From: Acidobacteriota bacterium
Lineage (GTDB): Bacteria > Acidobacteriota > Blastocatellia > Pyrinomonadales > Pyrinomonadaceae
Length of the DNA stretch: 64,000 bases
NCBI GenBank assembly: GCA_019639195.1
Contig: JAHBSI010000001.1
Span: 1 to 64,000, forward strand
Direction: 5' to 3'
Positions 55,267 through 64,000 of this stretch are shown piece by piece; position 1 is the first letter of the stretch; each line of letters begins with the position of its first letter. Under the pieces are notes generated by a model. That model did no database searches. It saw only the letters and a list, made by a program, of their open reading frames with translations, and was not told where the DNA came from. A program made the position numbers and the translations under genes.

Positions 55267-56430
55267 TCAAATTGCGTCCTCGGCCAGCGTTTGCCGTGGG
55301 ACGCGTGCAGTTCGACGCTGTTTTAACCAGCGAGCAAGCCTGCGGACGGACAAAGCCGCGCCGGTGTAAACAAGCAGTGCGCCGCCAAGGCAAGCGACGA
55401 AGCCTATGAATTGTCCGATGAGGCCGAACGACTCTCCAGTATGCGTAAACCGCATCCAGAGTCGAAGCTGCTGGCCCGAATTGCGTTCAGAGTAGAGCTC
55501 CCATTTCGCAGCTTCTGCCGTTGCCGAGTTAAGGGTCAAAGTTGAGCGGGCAAAAATGTTCCAATACTTCCCTTCGTCCACGGTGAACACCGCTTCGTCA
55601 GAGACAGGCAAGCGGAGCGAAACAGATCTCCATCCGTCATTTCGTGCATTTGCCGCCGCCCAAAGCTCATCGACATTCTCCGGAAAGACCGATTCGGCGG
55701 CAGGTTTTGCCGGCGGATCCTTACGGGCCTGCTGAACCGGAACTTCGTTCCCCGTCAGCGTATAAACGAGGTTGCTTGCCCATCGATACGAGATCACCAT
55801 GCCGGTTGCCGTAAGTACGATCAGAACTAGCGAACACCAGAATCCGGTCACATTATGCCAGTTGAAATCTCTCGCTTTCGCGGTGTGCGTCTTTCGAAAC
55901 CAAACTACCGGCTTGATATTCCGAAAGCTCAGTTTTCGCGGCATCCAGATGTAAAGACCGGTGATCGCAAGGACGAGAAACATCGCGTTGAAGAATCCGG
56001 TGATCGCTTTGCCCCACGCACGTCCGTCACCTTCGAGCGCAAGCCATCTATGGAGCGAAGTTGTCGTCGAAAAGAAACCTCGAAGGGCGGCATTTCCTTC
56101 GCCCAAAACTTTCCCCGTGTATGGGTCAACAAAAACGCGGCCGTCTCGTCCGAGCGAAACAGTCGCGCTTGAAACGGGATCTGCTGAGATCGAAATGCCT
56201 GACGGCTTTGCATTCGGCTTCGCCTCCACCGCAGACGCAAGCAGACGGCTCACGGGCAGCCTTTCGCCGGAAACGACCGCAACGCGCTGTTGATCGCGCT
56301 CGGCAAACTCGATGATGTTCTTCTCAAACGAGAGCACTGCGCCGGTGACGCACATAATGAAGATCACGACGGCACCCGTCGCACCTGCGACGAGATGTAT
56401 CCAGAACAATACTTTTCGAAAGCTCTTCAT
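55267..56430 (-). CDS. PepSY-associated membrane protein (iron-regulated type)
   Basis: 387 residues with four membrane segments (about 10-35, 145-165, 195-220 and 340-365) and PepSY-type periplasmic loops; the WIHLVAGATGAVVIFIMCVTGAVLSFE opening and LHRWLAL...FLVLAITGLYIWMPR segments are characteristic. Such proteins often act beside TonB-dependent siderophore receptors, in some cases as ferric reductases; conserved His in the membrane segments would bind heme. A perfect Fur-type palindrome lies 57-75 nt before the ATG, so iron-starvation control is likely. No TonB receptor gene is adjacent in the window. Confidence 0.9.
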   Translation of the reverse strand: MKSFRKVLFWIHLVAGATGAVVIFIMCVTGAVLSFEKNIIEFAERDQQRVAVVSGERLPVSRLLASAVEAKPNAKPSGISISADPVSSATVSLGRDGRVFVDPYTGKVLGEGNAALRGFFSTTTSLHRWLALEGDGRAWGKAITGFFNAMFLVLAITGLYIWMPRKLSFRNIKPVVWFRKTHTAKARDFNWHNVTGFWCSLVLIVLTATGMVISYRWASNLVYTLTGNEVPVQQARKDPPAKPAAESVFPENVDELWAAANARNDGWRSVSLRLPVSDEAVFTVDEGKYWNIFARSTLTLNSATAEAAKWELYSERNSGQQLRLWMRFTHTGESFGLIGQFIGFVACLGGALLVYTGAALSVRRLARWLKQRRTARVPRQTLAEDAI

Positions 56431-56486
56431 TTACGTATCGGTGTTATGTGTCTTTTGTTAGATCCCGAGACTTCGGTGATCTCTTT

Positions 56487-56505
56487 ATTGAAAATGATTT
56501 TCAAT
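56487..56505. promoter_or_regulatory. Fur box
   Basis: ATTGAAAATGATTTTCAAT is a perfect 9-1-9 palindrome matching the shape of the Fur consensus (about 57-75 nt upstream of the PepSY gene). Confidence 0.75.
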
Positions 56506-56587
56506 TTCAGATTTAAAGATAATTTAGAAGAGCGGTGTGTGTCAAATTGGTAAAAGAGGCTTCCGGGGTTGGAGACTGAAGGTGCGG

Positions 56588-57385
56588 TCAATCCCGGCTC
56601 AGAAAGACGGGCTTTCGCTTTTCCATGAACGCTGCGACACCTTCCTTAAAATCAACAGAACGCCCGGATTCAAGCTGGCACTCGTGTTCAAGTTCGAGCT
56701 GTTCGCGAAGGTCATTCCCGCCCGATGCGGCCAGCATTCGCTTTATGCGTCTTAGTACGCCCGCGGGCCTCTCGGCGAGCTTTTGCGCAAGTTGTTCGGC
56801 CCGCAGCTCGAGCTCGTCGGCCGGAACTACGAAGTTCACGAGTCCGATGCGTTCAGCACGCTCGGCATTGACCTCATCACCGGTCATCAGCATCTCCGCA
56901 GCAAGTTTCTCGCCGACGATTCGCGGTAGAAAATATGTGCCGCCGCAGTCCGGCGAAAGCCCGATCTTTACAAACCCCTCGCTGAATGCGGCGTTATCTG
57001 CGGCGATCACGATATCGCAAGCGAGTGCCAGATTCGTTCCCGCACCCGCACACACGCCGTTCACAGCGGCAATAAACGGGATCGGCGCTTCGCGGATCGA
57101 AGCGATCAGGTCGTGAAGCCTGCGAAGTGGTTCCTCGAGAAAGGCTTCGATACGCCCTTCACGCTCCCACATCGAGCGCATCTCGCGAAGATCTCCGCCG
57201 GAGCAAAAAGCTCGTCCGCGTCCTTTCAAGATAGCAACGCGTGCGCCGTCATTTACGGCCTTTTTGACCGTAGTTCCAAGTTCGGTAACTAGCTGAAGGG
57301 AAAGGGCGTTGAGCGTATCGGCACGATCCATCTCGATCGTGGCAACCTCGTCAGCGATTGAATAGATAACGGCCGGGGCGTTCAT
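56588..57385 (-). CDS. Enoyl-CoA hydratase/isomerase family protein, PaaG-like
   Basis: 265 residues of the crotonase fold. The oxyanion-hole regions are CSGGDLREMR and NGVCAGAGTNLALACDIVIAA. The second catalytic Glu of true hydratases is absent: the segment reads SEGFVKIGLSPDCGGTYFLP. The Asp in PDCGG matches the catalytic acid of PaaG, the isomerase of phenylacetate degradation. So isomerase activity is more likely than hydratase. The gene lies 12 nt after the CxxC protein. No other paa genes are in the window. Confidence 0.9.
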   Translation of the reverse strand: MNAPAVIYSIADEVATIEMDRADTLNALSLQLVTELGTTVKKAVNDGARVAILKGRGRAFCSGGDLREMRSMWEREGRIEAFLEEPLRRLHDLIASIREAPIPFIAAVNGVCAGAGTNLALACDIVIAADNAAFSEGFVKIGLSPDCGGTYFLPRIVGEKLAAEMLMTGDEVNAERAERIGLVNFVVPADELELRAEQLAQKLAERPAGVLRRIKRMLAASGGNDLREQLELEHECQLESGRSVDFKEGVAAFMEKRKPVFLSRD

Positions 57386-57397
57386 GTGCGGCGATCT

Positions 57398-57682
57398 CTA
57401 GCTGCCGGCGCGTGCTCGCGACCGGCTTGATTCGAAACACTCTCGGCACATCACCGAGCGGCCTACTTTTGGCTGGAATGGCACCGTATCGTGCTTGCCG
57501 CAATTATCGCAGACGATCTCAAACCGAGCCGGTGCATTCTCACCCAATGCTGCTTTCTTTGAGCGGCATTTTGGGCATCTCTGCGGCGCCATCATATTCC
57601 GCTGATAGAAATTCTCCTGCTCTTTTTCAGTGAACAGAAAGATCTCTCTGCATTGCACACACGGTATCTCGATATCCGGCAT
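57398..57682 (-). CDS. CxxC-x17-CxxC zinc-ribbon protein
   Basis: 94 residues with two zinc-ribbon modules. The first has CVQC at about 8-11 and CPKC at about 36-39; the second has CDNC and CREC separated by exactly 17 residues, the layout of the CxxC-x17-CxxC family often found in Acidobacteria, Chloroflexi and candidate phyla. Function unknown; perhaps nucleic-acid binding. GGAGG lies 7 nt before the ATG. Cotranscribed with the PaaG-like gene. Confidence 0.88.
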   Translation of the reverse strand: MPDIEIPCVQCREIFLFTEKEQENFYQRNMMAPQRCPKCRSKKAALGENAPARFEIVCDNCGKHDTVPFQPKVGRSVMCRECFESSRSRARAGS

Positions 57683-57750
57683 CGCTAACCTCCCCAGACG
57701 ATAGTTGTCGGCAGTGGAAAGAATTCTATCACAAAACCGGAACGCAATGC

Positions 57751-58692
57751 CTACCGCGCCAATTCGGCAATGTGGGCCTTGACGGTACCGCCCAATGTCG
57801 CGAGGTCGTAGCCGCCTTCGAGAACAGAAACGATACGCCCTTCACACACCTCATTCGCCCAATCTTTGACCACACTCGTCATCGCGGCAAAATCCTCGTC
57901 TTCAAGTCGAAGCTGACCAAGCGGATCCATTAGATGAGCGTCAAATCCTGCAGAGATAAAGATCAGGTCCGGCGTGGTCTTCCGCCCGATCTCTTCGATC
58001 GCGGCCTCGAACGAACTCCTTTGGTCGCGAGCGTTTGTAGCCGCCTTCAGCGGGATGTTCATCGTCGTTCCAAGCCCACGGCCGACTCCGGTTTCGCCTC
58101 GGCTGCCCGTGCCCGGATACCACGGATACTGGTGCATCGAGAAGAAAAAGACCGTTGGGTCGTCATAGAAGATGCCTTGGGTGCCGTTGCCGTGGTGAAC
58201 GTCCCAGTCGATGACGGCCACGCGCTCGATCTGCTTGAACGCGTTCTGTGCATATCGGGCCGCAACGGCAACATTGTTAAAAAGGCAGAATCCCATCGCT
58301 TTCTGCGCCGTCGCGTGGTGTCCGGGAGGACGCACGTTTACGAATGCATTATCGGCCTCGCCGTTCATCACGGCTTCGACAGCACGACAGGCTCCGCCCG
58401 CCGCAAACAATGCTGCATCGAATGACCGCATTGATACGACCGTGTCGGCATCAAGCAAAGTTTCACCGCCGGCGACCGCGTCCTCAACGCGTCTGAAATG
58501 CTCCCGCGTATGTGCCGCTTGGATGAGGCCCTGGCTTGCTTCTTCCGGCGTCAACTCTACTAGCGTGCTCCATAGGTCCTCGTCGCCCCGGACGGCATCG
58601 AGAATCACGCGGTAACGAGCGGCGGTTTCGGGATGTCCCGGGCCGGTGTCGTGCTTTTCGTAGATCGGATGATGGATAAAGGCAGTTTTCAT
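57751..58692 (-). CDS. Histone-deacetylase-family (AcuC/APAH-like) amidohydrolase
   Basis: A zinc deacetylase of 313 residues from ATG 58692 (16 nt after the upstream stop). Family motifs: [10 protein letters not shown] near the N-terminus, RPPGHHA (the active-site His pair), [11 protein letters not shown] (Asp and His zinc ligands), the SAGFDAH region (Asp zinc ligand) and LEGGYD. Bacterial members deacetylate acetylpolyamines, acetoin-utilisation acetyl-CoA synthetase or similar. Last gene of the VOC > CE4 deacetylase > FAD oxidase > HDAC operon. Confidence 0.93.
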   Translation of the reverse strand: MKTAFIHHPIYEKHDTGPGHPETAARYRVILDAVRGDEDLWSTLVELTPEEASQGLIQAAHTREHFRRVEDAVAGGETLLDADTVVSMRSFDAALFAAGGACRAVEAVMNGEADNAFVNVRPPGHHATAQKAMGFCLFNNVAVAARYAQNAFKQIERVAVIDWDVHHGNGTQGIFYDDPTVFFFSMHQYPWYPGTGSRGETGVGRGLGTTMNIPLKAATNARDQRSSFEAAIEEIGRKTTPDLIFISAGFDAHLMDPLGQLRLEDEDFAAMTSVVKDWANEVCEGRIVSVLEGGYDLATLGGTVKAHIAELAR

Positions 58693-58708
58693 CGCACTTT
58701 TCAGCCGG

Positions 58709-59887
58709 CTAAATATAGCCTGTTTCCGTAAGAAGTTCACCTCGATCGAAACGTTCTAGTGACAAGCTTGATACGTCCAAGAACGACGCTTTGCCGTCGA
58801 GGACTATCTCCGAGATCGCTCTTCCAGAGGCCGGTGAATGCATCACACCGTGGCCGCTGAATCCCGTCGCAAAATAGAGCCCGTCCACGGCACATCCGCC
58901 GATTATCGCGTGATGGTCGGGAGTGTTTTCGTAAAGGCCTGCCCGACACTTTTCCATAACAGGCTTTGATTCGAACAAAAATCCGGCCCGATGCCGTGCG
59001 AGCTCGTAAACCTTTTCCGCGAACGCGTTATCAAACTCCGTGTTGAACGAAGGCGTCTCTTCCCTGTCGGGATATGCGAACAGAATATCGTGACCGACCC
59101 CGCTCGTCTTGCTCGGCTCCCAAAAGTCGATCGCAGGCCGAAAATGGAAACCGCTGACGGCATCGATCACCATCGGAAGGTCCTGCGGGATCTCGCTCTT
59201 GCATCTTGCCCATACGATCTGACGTCGCAGCGGCTCGACCGGCACATCAACGCCCGCGGTCGCAGCGAGTTCGCGCGACCACGCCCCGGTGCAGACGATC
59301 ACCGCATCGCAGCCGATATCACCTTTGTCCGTTGAGACGCCGTTGACCCGGCCATCCTGAACAATTATCTTCCGAACAGCGTGCCCAAGTTCGATCTTCA
59401 CGCCTCGGTCAACAGCGCCTTTTGTAAAACCTCGCATCACCGCGACCGGATCGATAAAGCCATCACGCGGACCGAATGTTCCACCCAGAATGTCCTCGCA
59501 GTTCATCGCCGGCAGGCGGCGCTTGATCTCGTCGCCATCAAGGATCTCGATGCCCTTTACGCCGAGTTCTGCCTGCTTTGCGGCATTTAGTTTTAGCTGT
59601 TCGAGAGCTGCCCGCTCAGTCGCAAAGAAAAGATAGCCCTTCGGATCATAACCGGTCGCAAACTCGCAATTCTGAAAAAAGTCGATCGAGTGCATCGACA
59701 TTCGGATATTGATCTCCGTTCCGAACTGTTCCCGAACTCCGCCTGTCGCGCGTCCGGTCGAACCGATACCCTGCATTGGCCCGCGTTCGAGGATCACGAT
59801 GTCGCTTTCGCCGCGTAATGCGAGATGGTACGCAGCACTTGCTCCGACCACGCCGCCGCCAATGATGACGCACTTCACTGATCTCAC
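58709..59887 (-). CDS. FAD-dependent oxidoreductase, DAO/sarcosine-oxidase-like
   Basis: 392 residues. FAD-binding GxGxxG at the N-terminus ([19 protein letters not shown]), [14 protein letters not shown] next, and the C-terminal [23 protein letters not shown] typical of the sarcosine oxidase beta/dimethylglycine dehydrogenase branch. It would oxidise a secondary amine or amino acid. The start is GTG at 59887 with GGAG 6 nt upstream, 3 nt after the CE4 deacetylase stop. Sits between two deacetylase genes. Confidence 0.92.
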   Translation of the reverse strand: MRSVKCVIIGGGVVGASAAYHLALRGESDIVILERGPMQGIGSTGRATGGVREQFGTEINIRMSMHSIDFFQNCEFATGYDPKGYLFFATERAALEQLKLNAAKQAELGVKGIEILDGDEIKRRLPAMNCEDILGGTFGPRDGFIDPVAVMRGFTKGAVDRGVKIELGHAVRKIIVQDGRVNGVSTDKGDIGCDAVIVCTGAWSRELAATAGVDVPVEPLRRQIVWARCKSEIPQDLPMVIDAVSGFHFRPAIDFWEPSKTSGVGHDILFAYPDREETPSFNTEFDNAFAEKVYELARHRAGFLFESKPVMEKCRAGLYENTPDHHAIIGGCAVDGLYFATGFSGHGVMHSPASGRAISEIVLDGKASFLDVSSLSLERFDRGELLTETGYI

Positions 59888-59890
59888 GCC

Positions 59891-60832
59891 TTACTCCGAA
59901 TCAAAACCCGATGCCTTCAATACGAACTCTGCGACATGGGGTTCATCAGCAAGTACCTGGTCGCTTCCCTTTGCTTGCGCCCAGCGATGCAGCCACGAAA
60001 TTCCTGCTCCGCCCGTGTACGTATCGGGGAGGGAATAGGCATCGTCTTTCAATGCTGTCTCAAGGTCAACGATCTTGTAGCCCCGGCCACGAAGCATCTT
60101 GATCAGATCGTCGAGATAATCGGAATTGATAAAGTTGGCGTGGATCAGCATAGTTTGACTGATCTCCCGACCGAAGAGCTTCATTGACTGCCGCTCCCAA
60201 TACGCGAGCTTCGATTCCATGTAAGGAACGTAGGCTTCGCCGACTCTCTTCATAAGCAGCTTGTCGCCACTATCGAAGGCCTTATCGTAAGCTGCCGAGA
60301 AAATGTAGTCGGCGTTGTCGAAAGTGATGGGAGCCACGGTGTAGTTCCTTCCGGCGAGAAACTTTGAAAGGTCGGCCTTTACTTGTAATGTTCGGCCATT
60401 CATCAAGAATGGATGTCGGAAAAAGCGCAGGGTCATTCCTTTTTCGGCCAGCAACTCCTTGGTGATCGTCTCGCCCTTTATGATATCTGCCTCGAACGCA
60501 TCAAGGCCGACTCTATGAAGACTTATGTGGGAATATGTGTGATTCCCCAAATCCAGGCCATCCGCGAGCCACATGCGCAAAAGATCGATCTGATCTTCGT
60601 CACGTTTGCCGTTCGAGTAGAGCTTGTTTTCGTTCACAAACCCGATAACGGGTACTTTTGCCTTCCGAATATGCTTTAGCAGCTTTCTGGTGATCTTACG
60701 ACGATTTGCAAGATCGGTCCTCGTCGAAACGACGGGCAGATCGTCAATGGTTATTGCGACCCGCCGTTCCTGGCAAATGGCAGTCGCCGAGAGAGCAAGA
60801 AGAAGTGACAATGCGAGTATTAATTTCGTCAT
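59891..60832 (-). CDS. Exported polysaccharide-deacetylase-like (CE4) protein
   Basis: 313 residues from ATG 60832, where a signal peptide (about 1-20) begins. CE4 motif 1 is TIDDLP (catalytic base and metal-binding Asp), motif 2 is HTYSH (metal His pair), and RHPF is motif 3. Family members remove N-acetyl or related groups from sugars of peptidoglycan or chitin-type polymers. The domain order is normal. Second gene of the VOC operon, coupled closely to the FAD oxidase gene. Confidence 0.9.
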   Translation of the reverse strand: MTKLILALSLLLALSATAICQERRVAITIDDLPVVSTRTDLANRRKITRKLLKHIRKAKVPVIGFVNENKLYSNGKRDEDQIDLLRMWLADGLDLGNHTYSHISLHRVGLDAFEADIIKGETITKELLAEKGMTLRFFRHPFLMNGRTLQVKADLSKFLAGRNYTVAPITFDNADYIFSAAYDKAFDSGDKLLMKRVGEAYVPYMESKLAYWERQSMKLFGREISQTMLIHANFINSDYLDDLIKMLRGRGYKIVDLETALKDDAYSLPDTYTGGAGISWLHRWAQAKGSDQVLADEPHVAEFVLKASGFDSE

Positions 60833-60869
60833 ATTGAATCCGAAGCAGGCGCAGGGCTGATGGTATCGT

Positions 60870-61283
60870 TTATTTGGCGAAAACCTGCGAGAGATCACTG
60901 AAACCTTTGAATTCAAGAGCGTTGCCGCTTGGATCGAGGAAGAACATCGTTGCCTGCTCGCCAATCTGGCCTTCGAATCGGATCTTTGGCTCGATCACGA
61001 ACTTGATGCCGTGCGCACGGAGCCTTTCGGCAAGCTTTTGCCAATCTTCCATCGCCAGGACGATGCCAAAATGCGGCACCGGCACATCATCACTGTCAAC
61101 CGGGTTTGAAGAGTGTCCGCCGCTTGCCGCAGAGAGATGAGCGACGATCTGATGCCCAAAAAGGTCGAAATCGATCCAGTGCTCCGAACTTCGCCCTTCC
61201 GGACAGCCCAGGACGTTCCCGTAGAACTCGCGCGCAGCCTCAAGATCGTTGACGGGAAAGGCAAGATGAAAGAGATTCGCCAT
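60870..61283 (-). CDS. VOC family (glyoxalase/dioxygenase-like) protein
   Basis: 137 residues, two beta-alpha-beta-beta-beta modules: [23 protein letters not shown] opening, [12 protein letters not shown] in the middle and [16 protein letters not shown] at the end (a Glu metal ligand). Metal ligands are His in FHLAF, His in PHFGI and Glu in ALEFK. The reaction is not assignable. TATAAT ends 9 nt before the ATG and no Shine-Dalgarno is visible. First gene of a four-gene operon; divergent from rpmE. Confidence 0.9.
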   Translation of the reverse strand: MANLFHLAFPVNDLEAAREFYGNVLGCPEGRSSEHWIDFDLFGHQIVAHLSAASGGHSSNPVDSDDVPVPHFGIVLAMEDWQKLAERLRAHGIKFVIEPKIRFEGQIGEQATMFFLDPSGNALEFKGFSDLSQVFAK

Positions 61284-61292
61284 AACTTTGCG

Positions 61293-61298
61293 ATTATA
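61293..61298 (-). promoter_or_regulatory. -10 element of the VOC operon
   Basis: TATAAT on the minus strand ending 9 nt before ATG 61283. No convincing -35 lies 16-18 nt further upstream. Confidence 0.45.
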
Positions 61299-61337
61299 GT
61301 GGATATCGTGCCCTTACACGCAGCGGCCTCCGAAAAG

Positions 61338-61366
61338 TTGACTTTTCGCCGATCTATCCCTAGAAT
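61338..61366 (+). promoter_or_regulatory. Promoter of rpmE
   Basis: TTGACT (61338-61343), 17-nt spacer and TAGAAT (61361-61366). Close to the sigma-70 consensus, with a leader of about 50 nt. Confidence 0.7.
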
Positions 61367-61424
61367 TGCTAGTTTGCGCTTATTACCTTGCGCATCGCCT
61401 ATTGTCGGCGAAGGAAAAGGAACT

Positions 61425-61646
61425 ATGAAACCAGAAATTCACCCGTCATACAACGAGATCTCGGTCGTCTGTGCCTGTGGGCACACGTTTAAAACGCGTT
61501 CAACGCTTGGCGAAGACCTTCACGTCGAAATTTGTTCGGAATGTCATCCGTTCTTCACTGGCAAGCAGAAGCTGGTCGATACGGCAGGACGCGTCGATCG
61601 CTTCAACAAGCGCTATCAGCGTGGTGGTGCGGCGGCCGCAAAGTGA
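61425..61646 (+). CDS. rpmE: 50S ribosomal protein L31
   Basis: 73 residues. Begins [27 protein letters not shown]. The zinc-binding (C+) form is shown by C16-A-C18 and CSEC at 37-40. The start ATG 61425 is preceded by AAGGAAAAGG. First gene of the rpmE > DUF421 > DUF1385 > prfA run; rpmE, DUF1385 and prfA are commonly linked in bacteria. Confidence 0.97.
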   Translation: MKPEIHPSYNEISVVCACGHTFKTRSTLGEDLHVEICSECHPFFTGKQKLVDTAGRVDRFNKRYQRGGAAAAK

Positions 61647-61818
61647 GTGAAAACTGCGTTGCTGATCGAGACCTTTAATTATTAGCTGTTTAACTTTTGA
61701 CGCCGTCCTTGAAGCGCCGACGTCCTCAGGTTCGCTCTTTTTCCTAAAGAAGAGATCGAAAACCTCAGGAAAAGGCCAAGAATCAAGGCGGCGTTAGTCA
61801 TTTTAGCTAGTTCAGGCA

Positions 61819-62334
61819 ATGGCGATCGACTGGAACTCGATGTTTATGCCGACGGAATCGATCCTCGAGGTCGTCCTCCGCGGCACGATAATGTACCTCG
61901 GAATGTACTTTATTCTGAGGCTGTTCCGTCGCCAGGCAGGTCAGATCGGCACCGCAGATCTTCTGGTGATCGTTGTCATTGCAGATGCCGCACAGAACGG
62001 CATGGCCGGCGAAACGCACTCGGTCACCGAGGCTCTTATCTTGATATTGACCATCGTGCTCTGGGACGTTTTGTTCGACTGGCTCGGGTTCAGATCGGTG
62101 GTCGTAAGGAGATTTCTTGAACCTGCTCCGCTGTTGCTGATCAAGGACGGCAAATTCGTTGACAGGAACCTGCGGAAGGAGTTCCTGACCGAGGAAGAAA
62201 TGCGGGGCTACCTTCGCGAACACGGCCTCGAGAACGAAAATACGGTGAAGGAATGTTACCTCGAAAGCAGCGGCCATTTTAGCTTTGTGCTCTCGAGCGA
62301 ACGCCATCCGGCAAAGTCTGATGGCAACGGATAA
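61819..62334 (+). CDS. DUF421 (YetF/YcaP-like) membrane protein
   Basis: 171 residues. Three hydrophobic segments in the first half and the DUF421 pattern MYLGMYFILRLFRRQAGQIGTADLLVIVVIADAAQNGM, then a cytoplasmic half with LLIKDGKFVDRNLRKEFLTEEEM. Family function unknown. The 172-nt gap after rpmE contains no gene. Confidence 0.9.
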   Translation: MAIDWNSMFMPTESILEVVLRGTIMYLGMYFILRLFRRQAGQIGTADLLVIVVIADAAQNGMAGETHSVTEALILILTIVLWDVLFDWLGFRSVVVRRFLEPAPLLLIKDGKFVDRNLRKEFLTEEEMRGYLREHGLENENTVKECYLESSGHFSFVLSSERHPAKSDGNG

Positions 62335-62364
62335 GAGGTTATTTGTCGTCAATTATCCAGTGTT

Positions 62365-63495
62365 ATGGGAAAGAGAACGTTAAAGCTACTCCACACAGTG
62401 TTTGCAGTTGAACGCGACCTTATTGTCGGCGGCCAGGCCGTAATGGAAGGCGTGATGATGCGTACGCCGTCGGCGTATGCCATCGCATGCCGCCGCAAGG
62501 ACGGCTCAATTACGACGACTGCGGAGGTCCTTCCAAAATGGAGCGACAAGTATTCGTGGCTAAAACTTCCCGTGCTTCGCGGCGGTGCAACCCTTATCCA
62601 ATCAATGGCGTTGGGCGTCAAAGCATTGAATTTCTCTGCCCGTGTCTGGGAAGAGGATAATGAGGAAAAGCAGCCCGAAACCGTTTCGGCGAGTGAGCTT
62701 GAACCTGCGCTTGCAACCGGAACCTCGGACGATTCCTTTACAAAGGCCCCTGCAAAGGTTGTGCTCCCCGAGAACGGTTCGGCAAAAAAGAAGAGTGCGG
62801 CATCGTCGGCAAGTGCCGTCGGTTCGATCGTCTTTGCTCTACTTTTCAATATGCTTTTGTTCATCGCGGCACCGCTCCTTTTGACGAACATCCTGTTCAT
62901 TGCCCTTGGCTGGGCAGACGCGCCGCTGCTTACGGCGGACGCAAGCTGGTGGACGTCGATCAAGGCGTACATCTGGGAGATCAAGCCGCATTCCTGGCTC
63001 GCATTCAACCTGATCGACGGCATCATACGAATGATCTTCTTCGTTACGATGATCCTAACGATGTCATGGATCAAGGACATTCGCCGTGTATTTGAGTATC
63101 ACGGAGCAGAACACAAAACGGTCTTCACGTGGGAGAAAGGCCTTGCCCTGATACCCGCGAACGCAACGACTCAGCGGCGTCAGCATCCGCGTTGCGGCAC
63201 GTCGTTTTTGATGGTCGTGATGTTGATCGCGATCGTACTGTTTTCCGTCATCAAATTCGACGCTTTTTGGATGAATCTCGTCGTCAGGATCGCTCTTATG
63301 CCGCTTGTTGCCGGCCTTTCGTACGAGGTCATCCGTTACGCCGCAAAGAAAGAATCGGGTGCGATCTTCAAGCTGATGACGCTGCCGGGCCTTTGGCTGC
63401 AGAATATAACGACGCAGGAACCCGACGACGAACAGCTCGAGGTCGCGATCCGTGCACTTGAGGAATCACTAAAGCTCGAACCGGAAACCGCATGA
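62365..63495 (+). CDS. DUF1385 membrane protein (YqhQ-like)
   Basis: 376 residues. Signature [29 protein letters not shown], central membrane segments (about 150-180, 215-240), then [20 protein letters not shown] and [19 protein letters not shown] characteristic of the family. In many bacteria this gene precedes prfA, as here (52 nt). It is an inner-membrane protein; function unsettled. Confidence 0.94.
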   Translation: MGKRTLKLLHTVFAVERDLIVGGQAVMEGVMMRTPSAYAIACRRKDGSITTTAEVLPKWSDKYSWLKLPVLRGGATLIQSMALGVKALNFSARVWEEDNEEKQPETVSASELEPALATGTSDDSFTKAPAKVVLPENGSAKKKSAASSASAVGSIVFALLFNMLLFIAAPLLLTNILFIALGWADAPLLTADASWWTSIKAYIWEIKPHSWLAFNLIDGIIRMIFFVTMILTMSWIKDIRRVFEYHGAEHKTVFTWEKGLALIPANATTQRRQHPRCGTSFLMVVMLIAIVLFSVIKFDAFWMNLVVRIALMPLVAGLSYEVIRYAAKKESGAIFKLMTLPGLWLQNITTQEPDDEQLEVAIRALEESLKLEPETA

Positions 63496-63547
63496 AGGCC
63501 TATCGACTCGATATGGAAAGCTGGGACAGAGCAATTTTAAGTAAGTA

Positions 63548-64000
63548 ATGTTTGAAAAACTCGAACAGATAGAAAAGAACTACGAGGAACTGACCGCTCA
63601 GATCTCTTCGCCCGAGATAATGGCCGATATGAAGGCCTACGCGAAGACGATGAAACAGCACCGCAGCCTTGGCGAGATCGTCGAAAAGTATCGCGAGGTC
63701 AAGAAGATGCGGTCGGACCTCGAAGGTGCACGCGACCTCGAACAACTTGCCGACGATGACGAGATGCGCGAGCTGGCGGCTCTTGAAGCTGCCGAGCTTG
63801 AAACACGCCTTGCCGCCGCTGAAGAAGACCTCAAGGTACTGCTGCTTCCCAAAGACCCGAACGACGAGAAGAACGTGATTCTCGAAATTCGTGCGGGAAC
63901 CGGCGGCGACGAGGCGACGCTCTTTGCTGCCGAGATCCTGCGTATGTACGCTCGTTACGCTGAACGACAGGGCTGGAAGATGGAGATAATGGAGGCGTCC
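63548..64000 (+). CDS. prfA: Peptide chain release factor 1, N-terminal part (runs off window)
   Basis: 151 codons visible. [27 protein letters not shown] and the [25 protein letters not shown] segment are RF1 signatures; the GGQ catalytic loop is past the window end. Recognises UAG/UAA stops. The start ATG 63548 follows the DUF1385 gene by 52 nt. Confidence 0.96.
   Translation, partial: MFEKLEQIEKNYEELTAQISSPEIMADMKAYAKTMKQHRSLGEIVEKYREVKKMRSDLEGARDLEQLADDDEMRELAALEAAELETRLAAAEEDLKVLLLPKDPNDEKNVILEIRAGTGGDEATLFAAEILRMYARYAERQGWKMEIMEAS

Noticed and set aside
56588..57385. Standard enoyl-CoA hydratase
   Set aside because: The second catalytic Glu is missing and the PDCGG Asp fits a PaaG-like isomerase instead.

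Overview
The window is about 64 kb of ordinary bacterial chromosome: gene-dense, moderately GC-rich, with short operons on both strands. I see no tRNA, rRNA, CRISPR array, phage or insertion sequence. It contains exported proteins with FG-GAP and delta-60 repeats, a MauG-type di-heme peroxidase, S46 and S15 peptidases, an oxygen-dependent kynurenine pathway, many TonB/OmpA/lipoprotein-type envelope proteins, and repeated intergenic motifs of the 'CTTTGCGTCCTTTGCGG' and 'GCATTCGTGGCTA' kind. Together these suggest a Gram-negative aerobic heterotroph, most likely Acidobacteriota (Blastocatellia/Pyrinomonadales-like). That placement is inference, because no rRNA is present.

Layout. 1-4.5 kb: the N-terminal three quarters of a peroxidase/FG-GAP fusion (cut by the window edge), a PBP4-type DD-carboxypeptidase and an RRM RNA-binding protein. 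4.9-9.5 kb: operon aminotransferase > S46 dipeptidyl-peptidase > Mpl murein ligase. 9.6-16.8 kb: 3-methyladenine glycosylase; a coupled trio (DsbA-like thioredoxin protein, glutaminyl cyclotransferase, guanine deaminase); a YdcZ transporter; a TonB protein; a DUF512 radical-SAM protein; alanine dehydrogenase. 16.8-17.3 kb: a roughly 300-bp intergenic element with inverted ends. 17.3-32 kb: tryptophan/kynurenine catabolism interleaved with other genes: aminomuconate-deaminase-like RidA, 3-hydroxyanthranilate dioxygenase, ACMS decarboxylase, kynureninase, kynurenine 3-monooxygenase and a formamidase-like cyclase. 32-38.9 kb: a second repeat-rich intergenic region, an HxlR regulator facing a NIPSNAP gene, three copies of an uncharacterised exported domain in two genes, a large zinc-ribbon membrane protein and an OmpA lipoprotein. 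39-49.8 kb: aldehyde dehydrogenase, HtrA protease, MDR dehydrogenase, a three-gene operon of unknown function, glyA, ligA and a Rieske oxygenase. 50.7-53.9 kb: a DUF4388/J-domain/TPR protein, a degenerate HD-GYP protein and an unknown protein. 53.9-57.7 kb: an MFS exporter, a Fur-box-preceded PepSY membrane protein, a PaaG-like isomerase and a CxxC protein. 57.8-61.3 kb: an operon VOC > CE4 deacetylase > FAD amine/amino-acid oxidase > HDAC-like deacetylase. 61.4-64 kb: rpmE > DUF421 > DUF1385 > prfA (cut by the edge).

Regulation visible in the sequence. Several unlinked genes have a TANNNT-like -10 hexamer ending exactly 8 nt before the ATG and no Shine-Dalgarno, which suggests leaderless transcripts. 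Other genes have a good GGAGG. Clear dyads lie in divergent promoter regions (HxlR/NIPSNAP, msrA/ridA, ahpD-like/kynB-like), and a perfect 9-1-9 Fur-type palindrome precedes the PepSY gene.
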